DNA from: Tahibacter harae
GTDB taxonomy: Bacteria > Pseudomonadota > Gammaproteobacteria > Xanthomonadales > Rhodanobacteraceae
DNA length: 64,000 bases
Direction: 5' to 3'
Assembly (NCBI RefSeq): GCF_024437735.1
Contig: NZ_JANFQO010000004.1
Coordinates: 272,460-336,459 of the forward strand
Positions 17,449 through 27,600 of the stretch are shown here, in pieces. Both the position numbers and the translations under genes were made by a program. Positions within the stretch are counted from its first letter, which is position 1, and each line of letters opens with the position of its first letter. Below the pieces are notes generated by a model. It ran no database searches and had not been told where the DNA came from. It saw only the letters and a list, made by a program, of their open reading frames with translations.

Positions 17449-19023
17449 GTGAAGCATCGGCCGTTTGCATTTCGCCTTGTACCGCTCTGCCTGTCCCTCG
17501 CGCTGTGCGCCTGTGCCGCGACAGGACCGTCCCGCAGCGCCGCCCCCGGCCCGGGCCCGGCCCCCGGCGACGACAGCGCCCGCATCACCGCGATGGAGCA
17601 CGGCCTGCGCCCCATGGTGCTGCAGCCCGGCCAGGCGCTGCCGCAATGGACCATCGCCGAGCGCATGGCCCACTACAAGGTGCCGGGGCTGGCCATTGCG
17701 ATCGTGCGCAACGGGCAAGTGACGCAGGTGCGGGGCTACGGCGTACGCGAGGCCGGCACCGGCGACAAGGTGGATGGCGACACGCTGTTTTCCTCGGGCT
17801 CGGTCAGCAAGATGGTGACGGCGGCGACGGTGCTGCGGCTGGTCGAGCAGGGAAAGCTGGCGCTGGATGTGGATGTCGACACCTATCTGCGCCGCTGGCA
17901 TCTGCCGCCGGCGCCGGCGATCACGCAGGGCAGCAAGCCCACCTTGCGCATGCTGATGTCGCACACCTCGGGCCTGGGCCAGCACGGCTTCAAGGACTAC
18001 GCGCCCGGCCTGCCGCTGCCGACGGCGTTGCAGACGCTCGACGGCCTGCCGCCGGCGAAGAATCCGCCGGTGCGCTTTGAATACCAGCCCGGCTCGCGCG
18101 CGCAGTATTCCGGTGGCGGAACCACGGTGACACAACTCGTGCTGGAAGACGTGAGCGGGCAGTCGTTCGCGCAGCTGGCGCAGGCGCAGGTGTTCGAGCC
18201 GCTGCAGATGAAGCGCGCGAATTTCGAGAATCCGCTGTCCCCGGCACGCGGCAATATCGCCAAGGCGCATGACGATGCGGGCGCGCCGGCGGTGGCGGCA
18301 CCGGGCTGGCAGTCCATGCCGGAGCTGGCGGCGTCGGGCCTGTGGGTCAGCGCGCGCGACCTGGGCCTGTTCACCGCGGCGCTGATCCGCAGCTACCGCG
18401 GCGAAAGCCGTTTCCTGTCGCGCCGCACTGCCGAAGACATGATGACCGAGGTTGCCCGCTCCGGCCGCGGCCTGGGGCCGGGACTCGAAGGAGCCGGCCC
18501 CACGCGCATCTTCCACCACGGCGGCTCCAACGACAGCTACAAGGCCTGGATCGAAGGCAACCTGGTCAGCGGCGACGGCATCGTCATCCTCACCAACGGC
18601 AGCAATGGCGGCCATCTGGGCCGCGAGATCCGCAACGCCGCGGCGGATGCGTTCGGCTGGGCGATCAATCCACCCGTGCGCACGGTCGCGCTGGACTATT
18701 CCGATCCGCGCTATCACGACTACGCCGGCGACTATCAGCTGGACGGCGAGATCCTGCGGCGCCAGGGCATCGCCCCGCCGGACCAGCCCAGGCCGCTGCG
18801 CATCACCCTGGACGCCGCCACGCAGCGCATGCAGCTGGGCGACGACGACTTCTCGCCGCTGCTGGCGCTGTCGACCAACCGCTTCGTCGCGCCGGATTTG
18901 CCGGCCCAGGCCCTGAGCCGGCAGCTGGAATTCCATCGCAATGCCAGCGGTACCGTTCACGGCGTCACCGTCGATGTGGGCAGCGCGCGCTTCTACTACG
19001 TGAAGCAGGCACCGGCACGCTGA
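17449..19023 (+). CDS. Serine hydrolase lipoprotein of the beta-lactamase (class C) fold
   Basis: 524 residues from a GTG at 17449 with GGAG upstream. Signal sequence with a lipobox-like LCAC at residues 19-22, then a Pro/Gly-rich linker. The beta-lactamase domain has S118-x-x-K121 in GSVSKM, the second motif as YSG (residues QYSGGG), and HxG-like HHGGSND. A C-terminal domain (about 415-524) follows. Such proteins are D-aminopeptidases, esterases or penicillin-binding-like enzymes; a resistance role cannot be claimed. 113 bases after the MATE gene. Confidence 0.88.
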   Translation: MKHRPFAFRLVPLCLSLALCACAATGPSRSAAPGPGPAPGDDSARITAMEHGLRPMVLQPGQALPQWTIAERMAHYKVPGLAIAIVRNGQVTQVRGYGVREAGTGDKVDGDTLFSSGSVSKMVTAATVLRLVEQGKLALDVDVDTYLRRWHLPPAPAITQGSKPTLRMLMSHTSGLGQHGFKDYAPGLPLPTALQTLDGLPPAKNPPVRFEYQPGSRAQYSGGGTTVTQLVLEDVSGQSFAQLAQAQVFEPLQMKRANFENPLSPARGNIAKAHDDAGAPAVAAPGWQSMPELAASGLWVSARDLGLFTAALIRSYRGESRFLSRRTAEDMMTEVARSGRGLGPGLEGAGPTRIFHHGGSNDSYKAWIEGNLVSGDGIVILTNGSNGGHLGREIRNAAADAFGWAINPPVRTVALDYSDPRYHDYAGDYQLDGEILRRQGIAPPDQPRPLRITLDAATQRMQLGDDDFSPLLALSTNRFVAPDLPAQALSRQLEFHRNASGTVHGVTVDVGSARFYYVKQAPAR

Positions 19024-19050
19024 GCGCAGCGGCGCGGACGCGGCGGGACG

Positions 19051-19611
19051 TCAGCCGCGTCCGCGCAGGTTCTCGGCCAGCATGCTGCAAAACAGACGGC
19101 CCTGCTCGATCGCATCATCCAGCGCCTGGTGCGTATGCGGCGCAGCGCTGAACCAGCGCCGCGGCATGTTGCGCTTGGTCGATTCGCGATAAGGCTTGCG
19201 CAGCAGGGCCATGGCGTAGGTCTTGATGTCCAGCGCCGAATGACTGAACGGGCTGGCGCCGGTGAAGCGCAGCAGATACCAGTGCACAAAGAGAAAATCG
19301 AACGCGACCGGATAGCCCACGAACACCGGCCGGCCCGGCAGCGCGCGCAGCCAGGCGGCGAATGCGCGCATGGCCGGCTCCGGCGGCTGCGGATCGCGCC
19401 GCGCCTGCGCCCAGGCATCCGCCTGGCCCGCCCACCAGGCCATGGTCTCGGGATGGCCGGCGGCGCCGTCGAGCAGTTCGAGGTTGACGCTGTGGGTCGC
19501 GCGCAGTTCGCCGCCGGCGTCGAAAGCGGCCGCGCCCAGGCTCAGCAGGGAATGCGGACCGGGAATGGGGCCGTCGGTCTCGACGTCGATGGAGACATAG
19601 ATTTCGTTCAT
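19051..19611 (-). CDS. DEDD-type 3'-5' exonuclease
   Basis: 186 residues, starting [18 protein letters not shown]: Asp9 and Glu11 of the first exonuclease motif. A middle [17 protein letters not shown] supplies the second Asp, and [13 protein letters not shown] the His/Asp of the third motif, so it is of the DEDDh type related to the DnaQ fold. Oligoribonuclease/RNase T-like enzymes degrade short RNA or trim ends, but this one is unassigned. Convergent with the serine hydrolase gene, divergent from the IPTL-CTERM-like gene. Confidence 0.85.
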   Translation of the reverse strand: MNEIYVSIDVETDGPIPGPHSLLSLGAAAFDAGGELRATHSVNLELLDGAAGHPETMAWWAGQADAWAQARRDPQPPEPAMRAFAAWLRALPGRPVFVGYPVAFDFLFVHWYLLRFTGASPFSHSALDIKTYAMALLRKPYRESTKRNMPRRWFSAAPHTHQALDDAIEQGRLFCSMLAENLRGRG

Positions 19612-19868
19612 GACGGGATGATGCCATGCAGGATGAAGGCGCCGGCGGCCGGACCGGCCGGCGGTTTTGGCGCCCGCGGCCCCTGGCCCCCGCAGCGCCG
19701 GAGCCGCCGCTACCGCACCTTGGACGAAACGCGGCCGCGCCCCACACCGCCGCGGCTTTGCCGAAACTGCGCGCAACCGGGGCAATTGAGGGAAAAACCC
19801 TGCCACGCCGTCTCTACCGGAAACGCCCGCGGCGCTGCCGCCGCCTCACCCGTACAAGGATGCCCGCC

Positions 19869-20381
19869 GTGACCCCTGTGTTGCGTTTCCTGCTGACCCT
19901 GCTCGCCCTCGCCGCCGCCGGCGTCAGCAGCGCCGGCACCGATTACAGTTCGCGTTATGACAATGTGCGCGTAGTTCCAAGCCCCGCGGTTTCCAGCAAT
20001 GCCATCGCGCTGATCGTCCGCTGGAGCGGCTGCAGCCCCGAAGGCGACTGGACCATCAACCGCACCGGCAACGTGCTGACCGTGCGCCAGGTCGACGTCA
20101 ACACGCTCTGCTGGAGCGCGCCGCCGCCGCCGCGCGATGTGAGCTATCCGCTGGGACGCCTCGCGCCGGGCGACTACACCGTACGCTTCATCGCCGATTT
20201 CACCGGCATAGGCGGCACCGCCGAAACCACCGACCTGCCGCTGCGCGTGCTCGGCGCGCCGGCCGCGGCCAGCGTGCCCATGCTGTCGCCGCCGGTGCTG
20301 CTGGCGCTGGTGTTCGGGTTGTTCGCCGCCGGCGGATACGGCCTGCGGCGCCGCGCCGCACGGGGCCGTCTGAACGGCTGA
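19869..20381 (+). CDS. Exported protein with IPTL-CTERM-like sorting tail
   Basis: 170 residues from GTG 19869, preferred because AAGGA lies 8 bases before it; an ATG at 19860 is in frame but overlaps that site. Signal peptide to VSSA, then an Ig-like beta domain (NAIALIVRWSGCSPEGDWT, two Cys), then a tail VPMLSPPVLLALVFGLFAAG followed by RRRAARGR. This proline-x-Leu motif, membrane helix and basic end are the IPTL-CTERM pattern, a predicted protein-sorting signal. Role unknown. A second such protein is at 34418-35059. Confidence 0.72.
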   Translation: MTPVLRFLLTLLALAAAGVSSAGTDYSSRYDNVRVVPSPAVSSNAIALIVRWSGCSPEGDWTINRTGNVLTVRQVDVNTLCWSAPPPPRDVSYPLGRLAPGDYTVRFIADFTGIGGTAETTDLPLRVLGAPAAASVPMLSPPVLLALVFGLFAAGGYGLRRRAARGRLNG

Positions 20382-20500
20382 AACTTCACGCAATCGCTGA
20401 GGCCGCGGCCAGTGCTGCATCGGCCGCGGTCCGCATCGCCGGATGGCCGCTCCGGCGACGGCGGCGGCACGATCCCGCCGGCGCCGCGCGATTGTTTCGG

Positions 20501-20530
20501 GATTGCCGAAGCAATCGCGCGGCCTAGAAT
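20501..20530 (+). promoter_or_regulatory. Promoter and overlapping MarR operator candidate
   Basis: -35 TTGCCG at 20503-20508 and -10 TAGAAT at 20525-20530 are separated by 16 bases. An inverted repeat GATTGC-CGAA-GCAATC at 20501-20516 covers the -35. The -10 ends 7 bases before the ATG at 20538, so the transcript is leaderless or nearly so. A wider repeat GCGATTG (20488-20494) / CAATCGC (20512-20518) overlaps it. Autorepression by the MarR protein is the likely use. Confidence 0.65.
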
Positions 20531-20537
20531 CCGGCGC

Positions 20538-20996
20538 ATGGACTCCGTCGCTGCGCTGACTGCGGAAATCGCCCGCCTCTATCCGGCGCTGTACCTGCGC
20601 CTGCATGCGCGCTGGGGCAAGGACGAGAAGCGCCCTTCGCCCGAAGCCCTGGCCGTGCTGCGGCATCTGCAGCGCAGCGGCCCGCTGAGCATGAGCGAAG
20701 CGGCGCGGCATTTCGACCGCGCACCCTCGGCGGTCAGCGAACTGATGGACCGCATCGAAGCCAATGGCTGGATCGCGCGCAGCGTCGACGGCCGCGACCG
20801 CCGCCGCATCCTTATCTGGCTCACCGATGCCGGCCTGGCCCTGCTCGCCCGCGCCAGCGAAGTGCTGTCGCGCGAAGCGCTGGCCCGCGCGCTGGCGCAG
20901 CTGGATGCGACCCAGCGCGAACAGCTGCTGCTGGGCCTGCGCGCGCTGCTGCAAGCCAGCGAAACCCTTTCCCCCGGAGCGGAGACACCTGAATGA
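20538..20996 (+). CDS. MarR family transcriptional regulator
   Basis: 152 residues with a winged helix-turn-helix at about 38-110: LSMSEAARHFDRAPSAVSELMDRIE is the recognition helix region and DGRDRRRILIWLT the wing. The C-terminal dimer helices are short. It ends with ATGA, overlapping the start of the zinc-ribbon gene, so they form one operon. A palindrome across its own -35 fits autoregulation; the ligand is unknown, but a metal or redox signal would agree with the Cys-rich partner. Confidence 0.88.
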   Translation: MDSVAALTAEIARLYPALYLRLHARWGKDEKRPSPEALAVLRHLQRSGPLSMSEAARHFDRAPSAVSELMDRIEANGWIARSVDGRDRRRILIWLTDAGLALLARASEVLSREALARALAQLDATQREQLLLGLRALLQASETLSPGAETPE

Positions 20997-21229
20997 ACCA
21001 CGCCCACACCTGCCAGAGCTGCGGCATGCCCATCGAGAGCGGCGCCTACTGCCATTACTGCACGGATGCCAGCGGCCAGCTGCAACCGTTCGAGGAACGC
21101 TTCGAACGCATGGTGCAATGGGTGCTCGGCCGCGAACCGGAAACGCCGCGCGCCATCGCCGAGCAGCGTACGCGCGAATACATGCGCAGCATGCCGGCCT
21201 GGCGCGATCACCCGTTGCTGGCGGGATGA
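20993..21229 (+). CDS. Small zinc-ribbon protein, MarR operon partner
   Basis: 78 residues. Two CxxC pairs, CQSCGMP and YCHYC, within the first 25 residues form a rubredoxin-type zinc ribbon; the rest is a helical, charged part (FEERFERMVQWVLGREPET). Similar putative zinc-ribbon proteins are encoded next to MarR-like genes. No enzyme motif. It overlaps the MarR stop by 4 bases and the ribosome site lies inside the marR end. Confidence 0.8.
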   Translation: MNHAHTCQSCGMPIESGAYCHYCTDASGQLQPFEERFERMVQWVLGREPETPRAIAEQRTREYMRSMPAWRDHPLLAG

Positions 21230-21548
21230 AAGCCGGGATTCGGGATGAGGCGGTTGAGAGTCGGGGGTGAGGGAACTCGGCTGCCGATCGGGTCGATGTG
21301 CGGGCCGTCCGCAGTCCCGGTTGGCGAGCCGTACCGCCAACTTCAGGGCCTGCGGCCGGCATGCGAACGGTGACCGATATTCCGCCGCCGCCCGCCGCGA
21401 CTCCCGGCCCCAGCAAACTGCGCCTGCGCCCGCTTTGCCAATCCCGAATCCATCCGGAATCCCGTCACTAAAGATCCTGACAGCGTCGGATTCCGCCGCC
21501 TGCTGAACTACGCCTGCCCGGATTGCGGGCGATAGTTGGGAGCGTGTC
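21230..21548 (+). other. Intergenic stretch with scattered GGGATTCGGGAT words
   Basis: No gene found in 319 bases. GGGATTCGGGAT at 21235-21246 is matched in inverse orientation by ATCCCGAATCC at 21441-21451, and similar words recur at 21834-21853. Such intergenic repeats are common in Xanthomonadales; together they could form long hairpins. Confidence 0.45.
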
Positions 21549-21692
21549 ATGGCAGCCGATACCTGCGCCGCCTGTGATTACCCGCTGGACGATACGCGCA
21601 TCAGCGTCAAGCTCGGCGGCAAGACCGTGGAAGTGTGCTGTGAGGAATGCGCGCAGAAACTGCGTGAAGCGCAGTCCGCCGCCAAGGCGTGA
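21549..21692 (+). CDS. 47-residue CxxC metal-binding-like protein
   Basis: ATG 21549 to TGA 21692. The sequence opens MAADTCAACDYPLDD and has VEVCCEECAQKL, giving two CxxC pairs (CAAC and CEEC plus an extra Cys) around a short beta segment, as in TRASH/MYM-like metal-binding modules. Codon use is normal for the region. A strong terminator follows 62 bases later. A role in metal handling is inferred only from the cysteines. Confidence 0.75.
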   Translation: MAADTCAACDYPLDDTRISVKLGGKTVEVCCEECAQKLREAQSAAKA

Positions 21693-21753
21693 GCGCGCAT
21701 GACGCAGCGGCCGGAACGCCGCGCGCCGCGCATCGCCCATGAAGGGAAACACG

Positions 21754-21783
21754 ACTCCCGCAGCGGACCGCCGCTGCGGGAGT
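21754..21783. terminator. Bidirectional intrinsic terminator
   Basis: Perfect 13-bp stem ACTCCCGCAGCGG (21754-21766) and CCGCTGCGGGAGT (21771-21783) with loop ACCG; it is extended by AAACACG/CGTGTTT, so a U-run follows on both strands. It separates the convergent 47-residue protein gene and araC-type gene. Confidence 0.88.
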
Positions 21784-21855
21784 GCGTGTTTTCCGCGTGA
21801 CGGGTTTTCCCCGAAAGACACGCCCGAACGCCGATCCCGAATCGCGAATCCCGGC

Positions 21856-22686
21856 TCATCCTCCCGCCACCGCACCGCGGAACGCCGACGGCGAACGTCC
21901 GTACGCCTGGCGGAATGCCGCGGTGAAATGGCTGTGGCTGGAGAAGCCCAGCTCCTGCGCCAGGGCGGACAGATCCTCGGTCTGCGCCAGCCGGTCCAGC
22001 CCCTGGGCCAGGCGCAGGCGCAACTGGTAGCGGTACAGCGGCAGACCTTCGACCTGCTGGAAAGCCTGGGTCAGGTAGACCGCAGAACCGCCGATCCCGG
22101 CGGCGATATCGGCCAGCGTCCAGCGCCGCGACAGATCGCTGGCGAGCAGCACCTTGACCCGGTCGACCAGGCGCCGCTTGGCCGCGGTCGCGCCGGATTC
22201 GCGCGTGGTGCGCGGCCCCAGCGCGCGGCAGGCCAGGGTCAGCAGCAGGCCCTCGGCTTCCAGCGCCTCCACACTGCCCTGCACCAGGCCGTGCCGCAGC
22301 AGCGCGACCAGGGCCTGGGCGCGCGCGTCGATGCGCAGATGCTGCAGCCGCAGGCCGGGCCTTCCGCCACGGGCGAGCAGATCCTTGGGCGCGATTTCCT
22401 GCAGCAGCGCCTCGGACAGCACCAGCACCAGGCTGGAATCGCCGCCGGCCAGCGGATGGCTGACCTGGAAACCTTCGCCGGCATTGAAGAACAGCACGTG
22501 GTTGGCGTCCGCTACCGACTGTTCGCTGCCGACATGGCGCACATAGACGCCGCGATACGGAAACACCAGATGCGTCGCCGCCGAACACTCCTCCGCGCTG
22601 CGGTGACGGCACTCGCCGCGGCAGGCCACGTCCCGCACGCTGAGCGTGCCGGTGTCGAGCAGGCGGGCGACGGTGAACTGGGACAT
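21856..22686 (-). CDS. AraC family transcriptional regulator
   Basis: 276 residues. N-terminal cupin-like domain with an unusual Cys/His cluster (VACRGECRHRSAEEC, residues 20-34), then the AraC helix-turn-helix pair: WTLADIAAGIGGSAVYLTQAF and DLSALAQELGFSSHSHFTAAF. The clustered Cys and His near the start suggest metal or redox sensing, which is inference. 26 bases beyond the recD stop on the same strand, so it may lie upstream of recD transcription. Targets unknown. Confidence 0.88.
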   Translation of the reverse strand: MSQFTVARLLDTGTLSVRDVACRGECRHRSAEECSAATHLVFPYRGVYVRHVGSEQSVADANHVLFFNAGEGFQVSHPLAGGDSSLVLVLSEALLQEIAPKDLLARGGRPGLRLQHLRIDARAQALVALLRHGLVQGSVEALEAEGLLLTLACRALGPRTTRESGATAAKRRLVDRVKVLLASDLSRRWTLADIAAGIGGSAVYLTQAFQQVEGLPLYRYQLRLRLAQGLDRLAQTEDLSALAQELGFSSHSHFTAAFRQAYGRSPSAFRGAVAGG

Positions 22687-22712
22687 GGGCGGATGCTAGC
22701 GCTACCGGCCGC

Positions 22713-24542
22713 CTACCCCAACTTCGCCGCCAACCCGCCCGCCCGCTGTATCGGCCGTGCCAGCGCCGCCGCAACCACCTCGGGCAAGCCCCAGATCTCC
22801 ACGACGCGCTTGGCGCGCGAAACGCCGGTGTAGAGCAGCTGCCGCGACAGGATGCGATGCTGCGGATCCGGCGGCAGTACGACCGCGGCGTGTTCGTATT
22901 CCGAACCCTGGCTCTTGTGCACGGTGATCGCAAACGCGCCTTCGTGCGCCGGCAGGCTGTCGGGGGCAAGCGCGCGCGCGCTGGGTTCGCCGTCGGCGCC
23001 GCTGGCTTCAAACCAGACGCGCAGACGGCCTTCGGCGTCGGCCAGGCACAGGCCGATATCGCCGTTGAACAGGCGCGCGGCGTAATCGTTGCGCGTAATC
23101 ATCACGGCGCGGCCGGGATACCACAGGGTTTCCGCCGGCACCTGCCAGTGCTGCTTGAGTTCGGCCTCGATCAGCGCATTGAGCGCCAGCGCGCCGAAGC
23201 TTTCCTCGCGCAGCGCGCAGAGCAGTTGGCGCCGGCCCAGGCGCTGCAGCGCCTGCAGGGCCAGCTGCGCTTCGCCGGGCACGGCGGGTTCGGCCGGCCA
23301 TAGCGAACCCTGGCGCGGACTGTCGGCAGCGGCCTGGCCCAGAACCGGCCGCAGGCCGGCTTCGGCCAGCTCCGCCGCCCATTGCCGCACCGCCGTGCGC
23401 AGCGCGGCGGTGTCGGGCAGGTTGCGCAGGCTGGCTTGCGCACCAGCCTTCACGATCGCATGCATCAAGGCATCCATGTCGCCGGCGCGCACGGCCTGGT
23501 TCAGCGGCATCAGCGCGCGTTCGGCGCGGAAGCTGTGTTCCAGCCGCACCAGCTCCGGCGCGCCTTCGCGTTCCAGCGCGGCGACCAGGTCCATCAGCAC
23601 CGAACCCGCCGCGACCGAGGTGAGCTGATCGGCGTCGCCGACCAGGATCAGGCTGGCATCGTCGCGCACCGCGTCGAGCAGGCTGCGCAGCATGGCCAGG
23701 TCCACCATCGAGGCTTCATCGACCACGACGATATCCGCCGCGATGGGCCGGCGCCGCCCGCGCGTGAACAGGTTGCGCTGCGGGTCGTAGCCGAGCAGGC
23801 GGTGCAGGGTCAGCGCCTCATGCTCGGGCAGGCGCGCGAGCAGCGGCTGCCAGTCCTGCGGCAGCGCGCGGTTGCCGGCGAGCAGCTGTTTCTTGCCCGC
23901 GCGCAGCGACTGCAGCAGGCGCTGCGCCGCCTTGCCGGTCGGTGCGGCGACCTGGATCACCGGCGCCGTGCCCGCCCGGCGTTGCAGCATCAGCAGCATG
24001 CGCAGCACGGTCGTGGTCTTGCCGGTGCCGGGCCCGCCGGTGAGCACGAACAGGCGGCGCCCGGCGGAGGCGGCCACCGCGGCGCGCTGGCGTTCGCTCG
24101 CGGCGCTTTCGTCGCCGCCGAACAGCACGCGCACATCGCCGGCGACCGCCGCCGCATCCGGTGCCGTCGCCGCCGCGCGGCGCGCGCGGATGCGCGCCGC
24201 GATGGCGCTTTCGTGGGCGTGATTGCGCCACAGCGCAAAGCGGCCATCGGCATCGAGCACGAACGGCGTCATGCGGCTGCCGTCGCCGACCAGGGGCTGG
24301 GCGCGCAACTCGTCCAGCTGGGCCGCGCTCAGCAGCGCCATGCCGTGGCGACCCGCGTCGGCGCCGGCCAGCGGCAGCGCCGCGTCGCCCAGGCCGTCGG
24401 CATAGCTGGCCCAGCCGGCCACGCGCGCAAGCAGCGCGCTGCCGCCATGTACCGTCACCCAATGCGCCAGGGCGCGGTCCAGCGCGCGCCAGTGCTCCGG
24501 CGCGTCCGCATCGGCTTCGCGCAGCAGGCGGTAACGGCTCAT
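22713..24542 (-). CDS. recD: Exodeoxyribonuclease V alpha subunit RecD
   Basis: 609 residues from the ATG at 24542, with GGAG upstream; an in-frame ATG near 24671 inside recB would extend it by 43 residues. Walker A LTGGPGTGKTTTVLRML, Walker B VVVDEASMVDL, GDADQLTSV and C-terminal AITVHKSQGSEYEHA are 5'-3' superfamily 1B helicase motifs. RecD is the fast helicase of RecBCD. Downstream gene of the recC-recB-recD operon, 79 bases after recB. Confidence 0.95.
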   Translation of the reverse strand: MSRYRLLREADADAPEHWRALDRALAHWVTVHGGSALLARVAGWASYADGLGDAALPLAGADAGRHGMALLSAAQLDELRAQPLVGDGSRMTPFVLDADGRFALWRNHAHESAIAARIRARRAAATAPDAAAVAGDVRVLFGGDESAASERQRAAVAASAGRRLFVLTGGPGTGKTTTVLRMLLMLQRRAGTAPVIQVAAPTGKAAQRLLQSLRAGKKQLLAGNRALPQDWQPLLARLPEHEALTLHRLLGYDPQRNLFTRGRRRPIAADIVVVDEASMVDLAMLRSLLDAVRDDASLILVGDADQLTSVAAGSVLMDLVAALEREGAPELVRLEHSFRAERALMPLNQAVRAGDMDALMHAIVKAGAQASLRNLPDTAALRTAVRQWAAELAEAGLRPVLGQAAADSPRQGSLWPAEPAVPGEAQLALQALQRLGRRQLLCALREESFGALALNALIEAELKQHWQVPAETLWYPGRAVMITRNDYAARLFNGDIGLCLADAEGRLRVWFEASGADGEPSARALAPDSLPAHEGAFAITVHKSQGSEYEHAAVVLPPDPQHRILSRQLLYTGVSRAKRVVEIWGLPEVVAAALARPIQRAGGLAAKLG

Positions 24543-24621
24543 GCGGCGGCTCCGTGGTAGCGCGGCAGGCGGCAGCAGACTCTGCGCCAGCTCCTTGACC
24601 TGACAGCCGGCGGCCCGCGCT

Positions 24622-27600
24622 TCATGCGGCAGCTCCGCGACGCGGCGCGCCCAGGGCGTGGTCCACCGCATCCAGCAAAGCGCCGTCGAAACGGTGGCGC
24701 CAGATGCCTGAAGCCGCGTCCAGCCCGCTGGCGCGCACGAAAAGATAGATCGCCTCGCCCAGATGCTGCGCGCGCCGGTAACCCGGCAGGCGCTGGCGCA
24801 GATAGCGCTCGACCGCGACGGTGTAGAGCAGGGCCTGGAAGCCGTAGTGATGTTCCTGCATGGCCGCCTCCAGGCGCTGCGGCGCGTAGTCGTGCAGCGC
24901 GTCGCCCAGATAGTTGGTCTTGTAGTCGAGCACATGGAAGCGGCCGTCGTGCTCGAACACCAGGTCGATCTTGCCGCTCATCAGTCCCTGCAGGGCCGTT
25001 GGCGGCAGATGCTCCGGCAGCAGTGCGCCGGCGCCGTGGCGCTGGCAGGCCTCGCGCAGCGCGCGCGGCGAGACATTGTCCAGCACGAACTGGAAACCCA
25101 TTTCCGCGCGCAGCTGCGCCGGCGCGAGACTGGCCAGACTGGCGCCGCCGACCAGCGGCAGATCGATGCAACGCTGCACCAGCGCGGCGATCGCAGCCGC
25201 GCCGCCCTCGCCCGCCGGCTTGGCCGCCTGCTCGCGCAGACTGCGCTCGACCAGTTCGAGCTGATCGGCCAGCGGCTGGCCCGGCCGGCGCCGCTCGAAC
25301 ACGGCATGCACGGCATTGCCGAACTCCGGACCGCGCAAATGAGAAAGTTCCAGAATGCGCGGATCCGGCGGCGGCGCCGGCACCGCGGCGAACAGCGGCG
25401 GCTGCGGCAGGGCCTCGGCGCTGCCGCCTTCGTCCTCGGCCGCGCTCTCTTCCTGCGCGCCGCGGCCGCGCCCGGCGACCAGGGCGGTGAAGCTGTAGGT
25501 CTGCTCCAGCGCCGGCCGCGGCGGTTCCTGGCGCGCGTGCAGCGGCTGCGCCGGGGCTTCGGCCGCCTGATAGCGCGCCTCGGGCCAGTCCCAGCCGTCC
25601 TCGCGCCAGGCGAGGTGGGGATGCTGCAGCGGCCGGCCCGCCAGCGCCTGCTGGAGGCGCGCGACGGTTGCATCCAGCGCCGAACGTTCCGGATCCGCCG
25701 GCGCCGGCGCATTCGCTCTTGCGTCGCGCGGACGCTGTGGCGACAGCGCATAGACATGGCAGGCATGCCGCGCGCGGGTCAGCGCGACGTAGAGCACACG
25801 GAAGCGTTCCTCCTGGTCTTCCTCGCGCACCTGCTGCTGCGCGCGCGCCTGGCCTGCGCCGGCGAGTTCGGCCAGGCGCAGGCCGCTGGCGGCGTCCCAG
25901 GTCAGCGGCAAGGCCGGGATCTTGCCGCTGTGATCCCACATCAGCGGCAGGAATACCACGGGGAATTCCAGGCCCTTGCTGGCATGCAAGGTGAGCAGGC
26001 GCACGCGGCGCGCGTCAGATTCCAGCCGCAGCTGGTGTTCGTTGGCCGCCTCGTCGCCTTCGGTCGGCGCGTCGCGCTGCTGGGCGAACCAGGCCAGCAA
26101 TTGCTCGGCGCCGGCACTGACCTCGCTCTGTGCCTGCAACAGTTCGCCCAGATGGCGCAGGTCGGTCAGTGCGCGCTCGCGTTCGCTGGCCAGCGCCAGG
26201 CCGCGGGCCAGGTCGTCCGACAATTCCAGCACCACGCTGAGCACGCCGTGGCGCTGCCATTCGCGGCGCAGGCCGCTGAAGCGCTGGCGCAGCTGCTGCC
26301 ATTCGTCGGTGTCCTCGCGCAGGCGGCACAGGTCGGCATAGCCGCACCGGCCGAAGCCGGTGGCCAGCGCCGCACGCAGCGCGCTGTCGTCGCTGTTGTG
26401 CTCCACCGCGTACAGCATCAGCTGCAGCTCGCGCGCCAGCACCGTCTCGAACACGCTGCGCTTGCCGGCGCCGACGCAGGGCACGCCGCGCCGCAGCAGC
26501 AGCTCGCGCAGCTGCTCCACCTGCTGGTTCTTGGGCAGCAGTACGGCGATATCGCCCGGCGCCAGCGGCGCGTCGCCCAAGCGATAGCCGGACTGCAGCA
26601 GCCCGGCGATCTGGCGCGCGCAGGCTTCCAGCGCGTGGCGGCGGCGCTCCTCCTGTCCGCTCGGCGCTTCGGCCTGGTAGTGCAGCACCAGCGCGGCGGA
26701 AACGGCGCTGCCGTCGGGCGCGGCATAGACGTCCTCGCGGCCGGCCGCGGTCACCGGCGCGTAGCGGATGGGATGCTGCGGATCCTGGCTCAGCGCCGGC
26801 CCGGCCAGTTCGTACAGCGCATTCAGCGCAGTGACATAAGCGTGCGAGGAGCGCCGGTTGACCGCCAGCTCCAGCACTTCGTCCGCCGTCTGCGCGGCCT
26901 TGAGATAAGTGTGGATATCGCCGCCGCGGAAGCGGTAGATGGCCTGCTTGGGATCGCCGATCATGATGAGGCGGCCGCGCGGCGTGCGCTGCGCGTCGCG
27001 GTAGATCGCATCGAGGATGGCGTACTGCTGCGCGTCGGTATCCTGGAATTCGTCGACCAGGGCCACCGGCCATTGCTCGCGCAGGCGCGCGGCCAGCGGC
27101 GAGGCCGGATCGCGCAGCGCCAGCGCGGCGCCTTCGATCAGCATGTTGAAGGTCAGGCGCGCCTCGCGCAGGAGCTGGTCGTGGCGGCGCTGCAGCAGCT
27201 GACGGCGATAGCGTTCCAGCGCCGCGGCCTTGCTCGCATCGCGCGCCTCGTCCAGGCGGCGCAGGGCGGCGAAGATGCGTTCCAGGCGCGCAAGCAGCAG
27301 CGCATCGCCCAGCGCATCCTTCTTGAATTGCTTGTCGAGCTGGCCTTCGTGCTCGCGCACGCCGGCAGCGTCGAATGCGGCCAGTGCATCGGCCTCGTCG
27401 GCCGCGGCCAGTTCGCGCAGCGCCTGCAGCAGTTTGGAATTCCGGGCGCCGGAGAGCTTGAAGCGCTCCGGCACGGCAATGACGGCGTGCGCATCCTGCA
27501 GCAGCGCGGCCCGCTCCTGCGCCGTCAGCGGCGCCGCCGGATCGGCGCTGCGCACCGCCACGCCCGGGGCCAGCACCGCCTGCAGCGCGCGGCGCAGATT

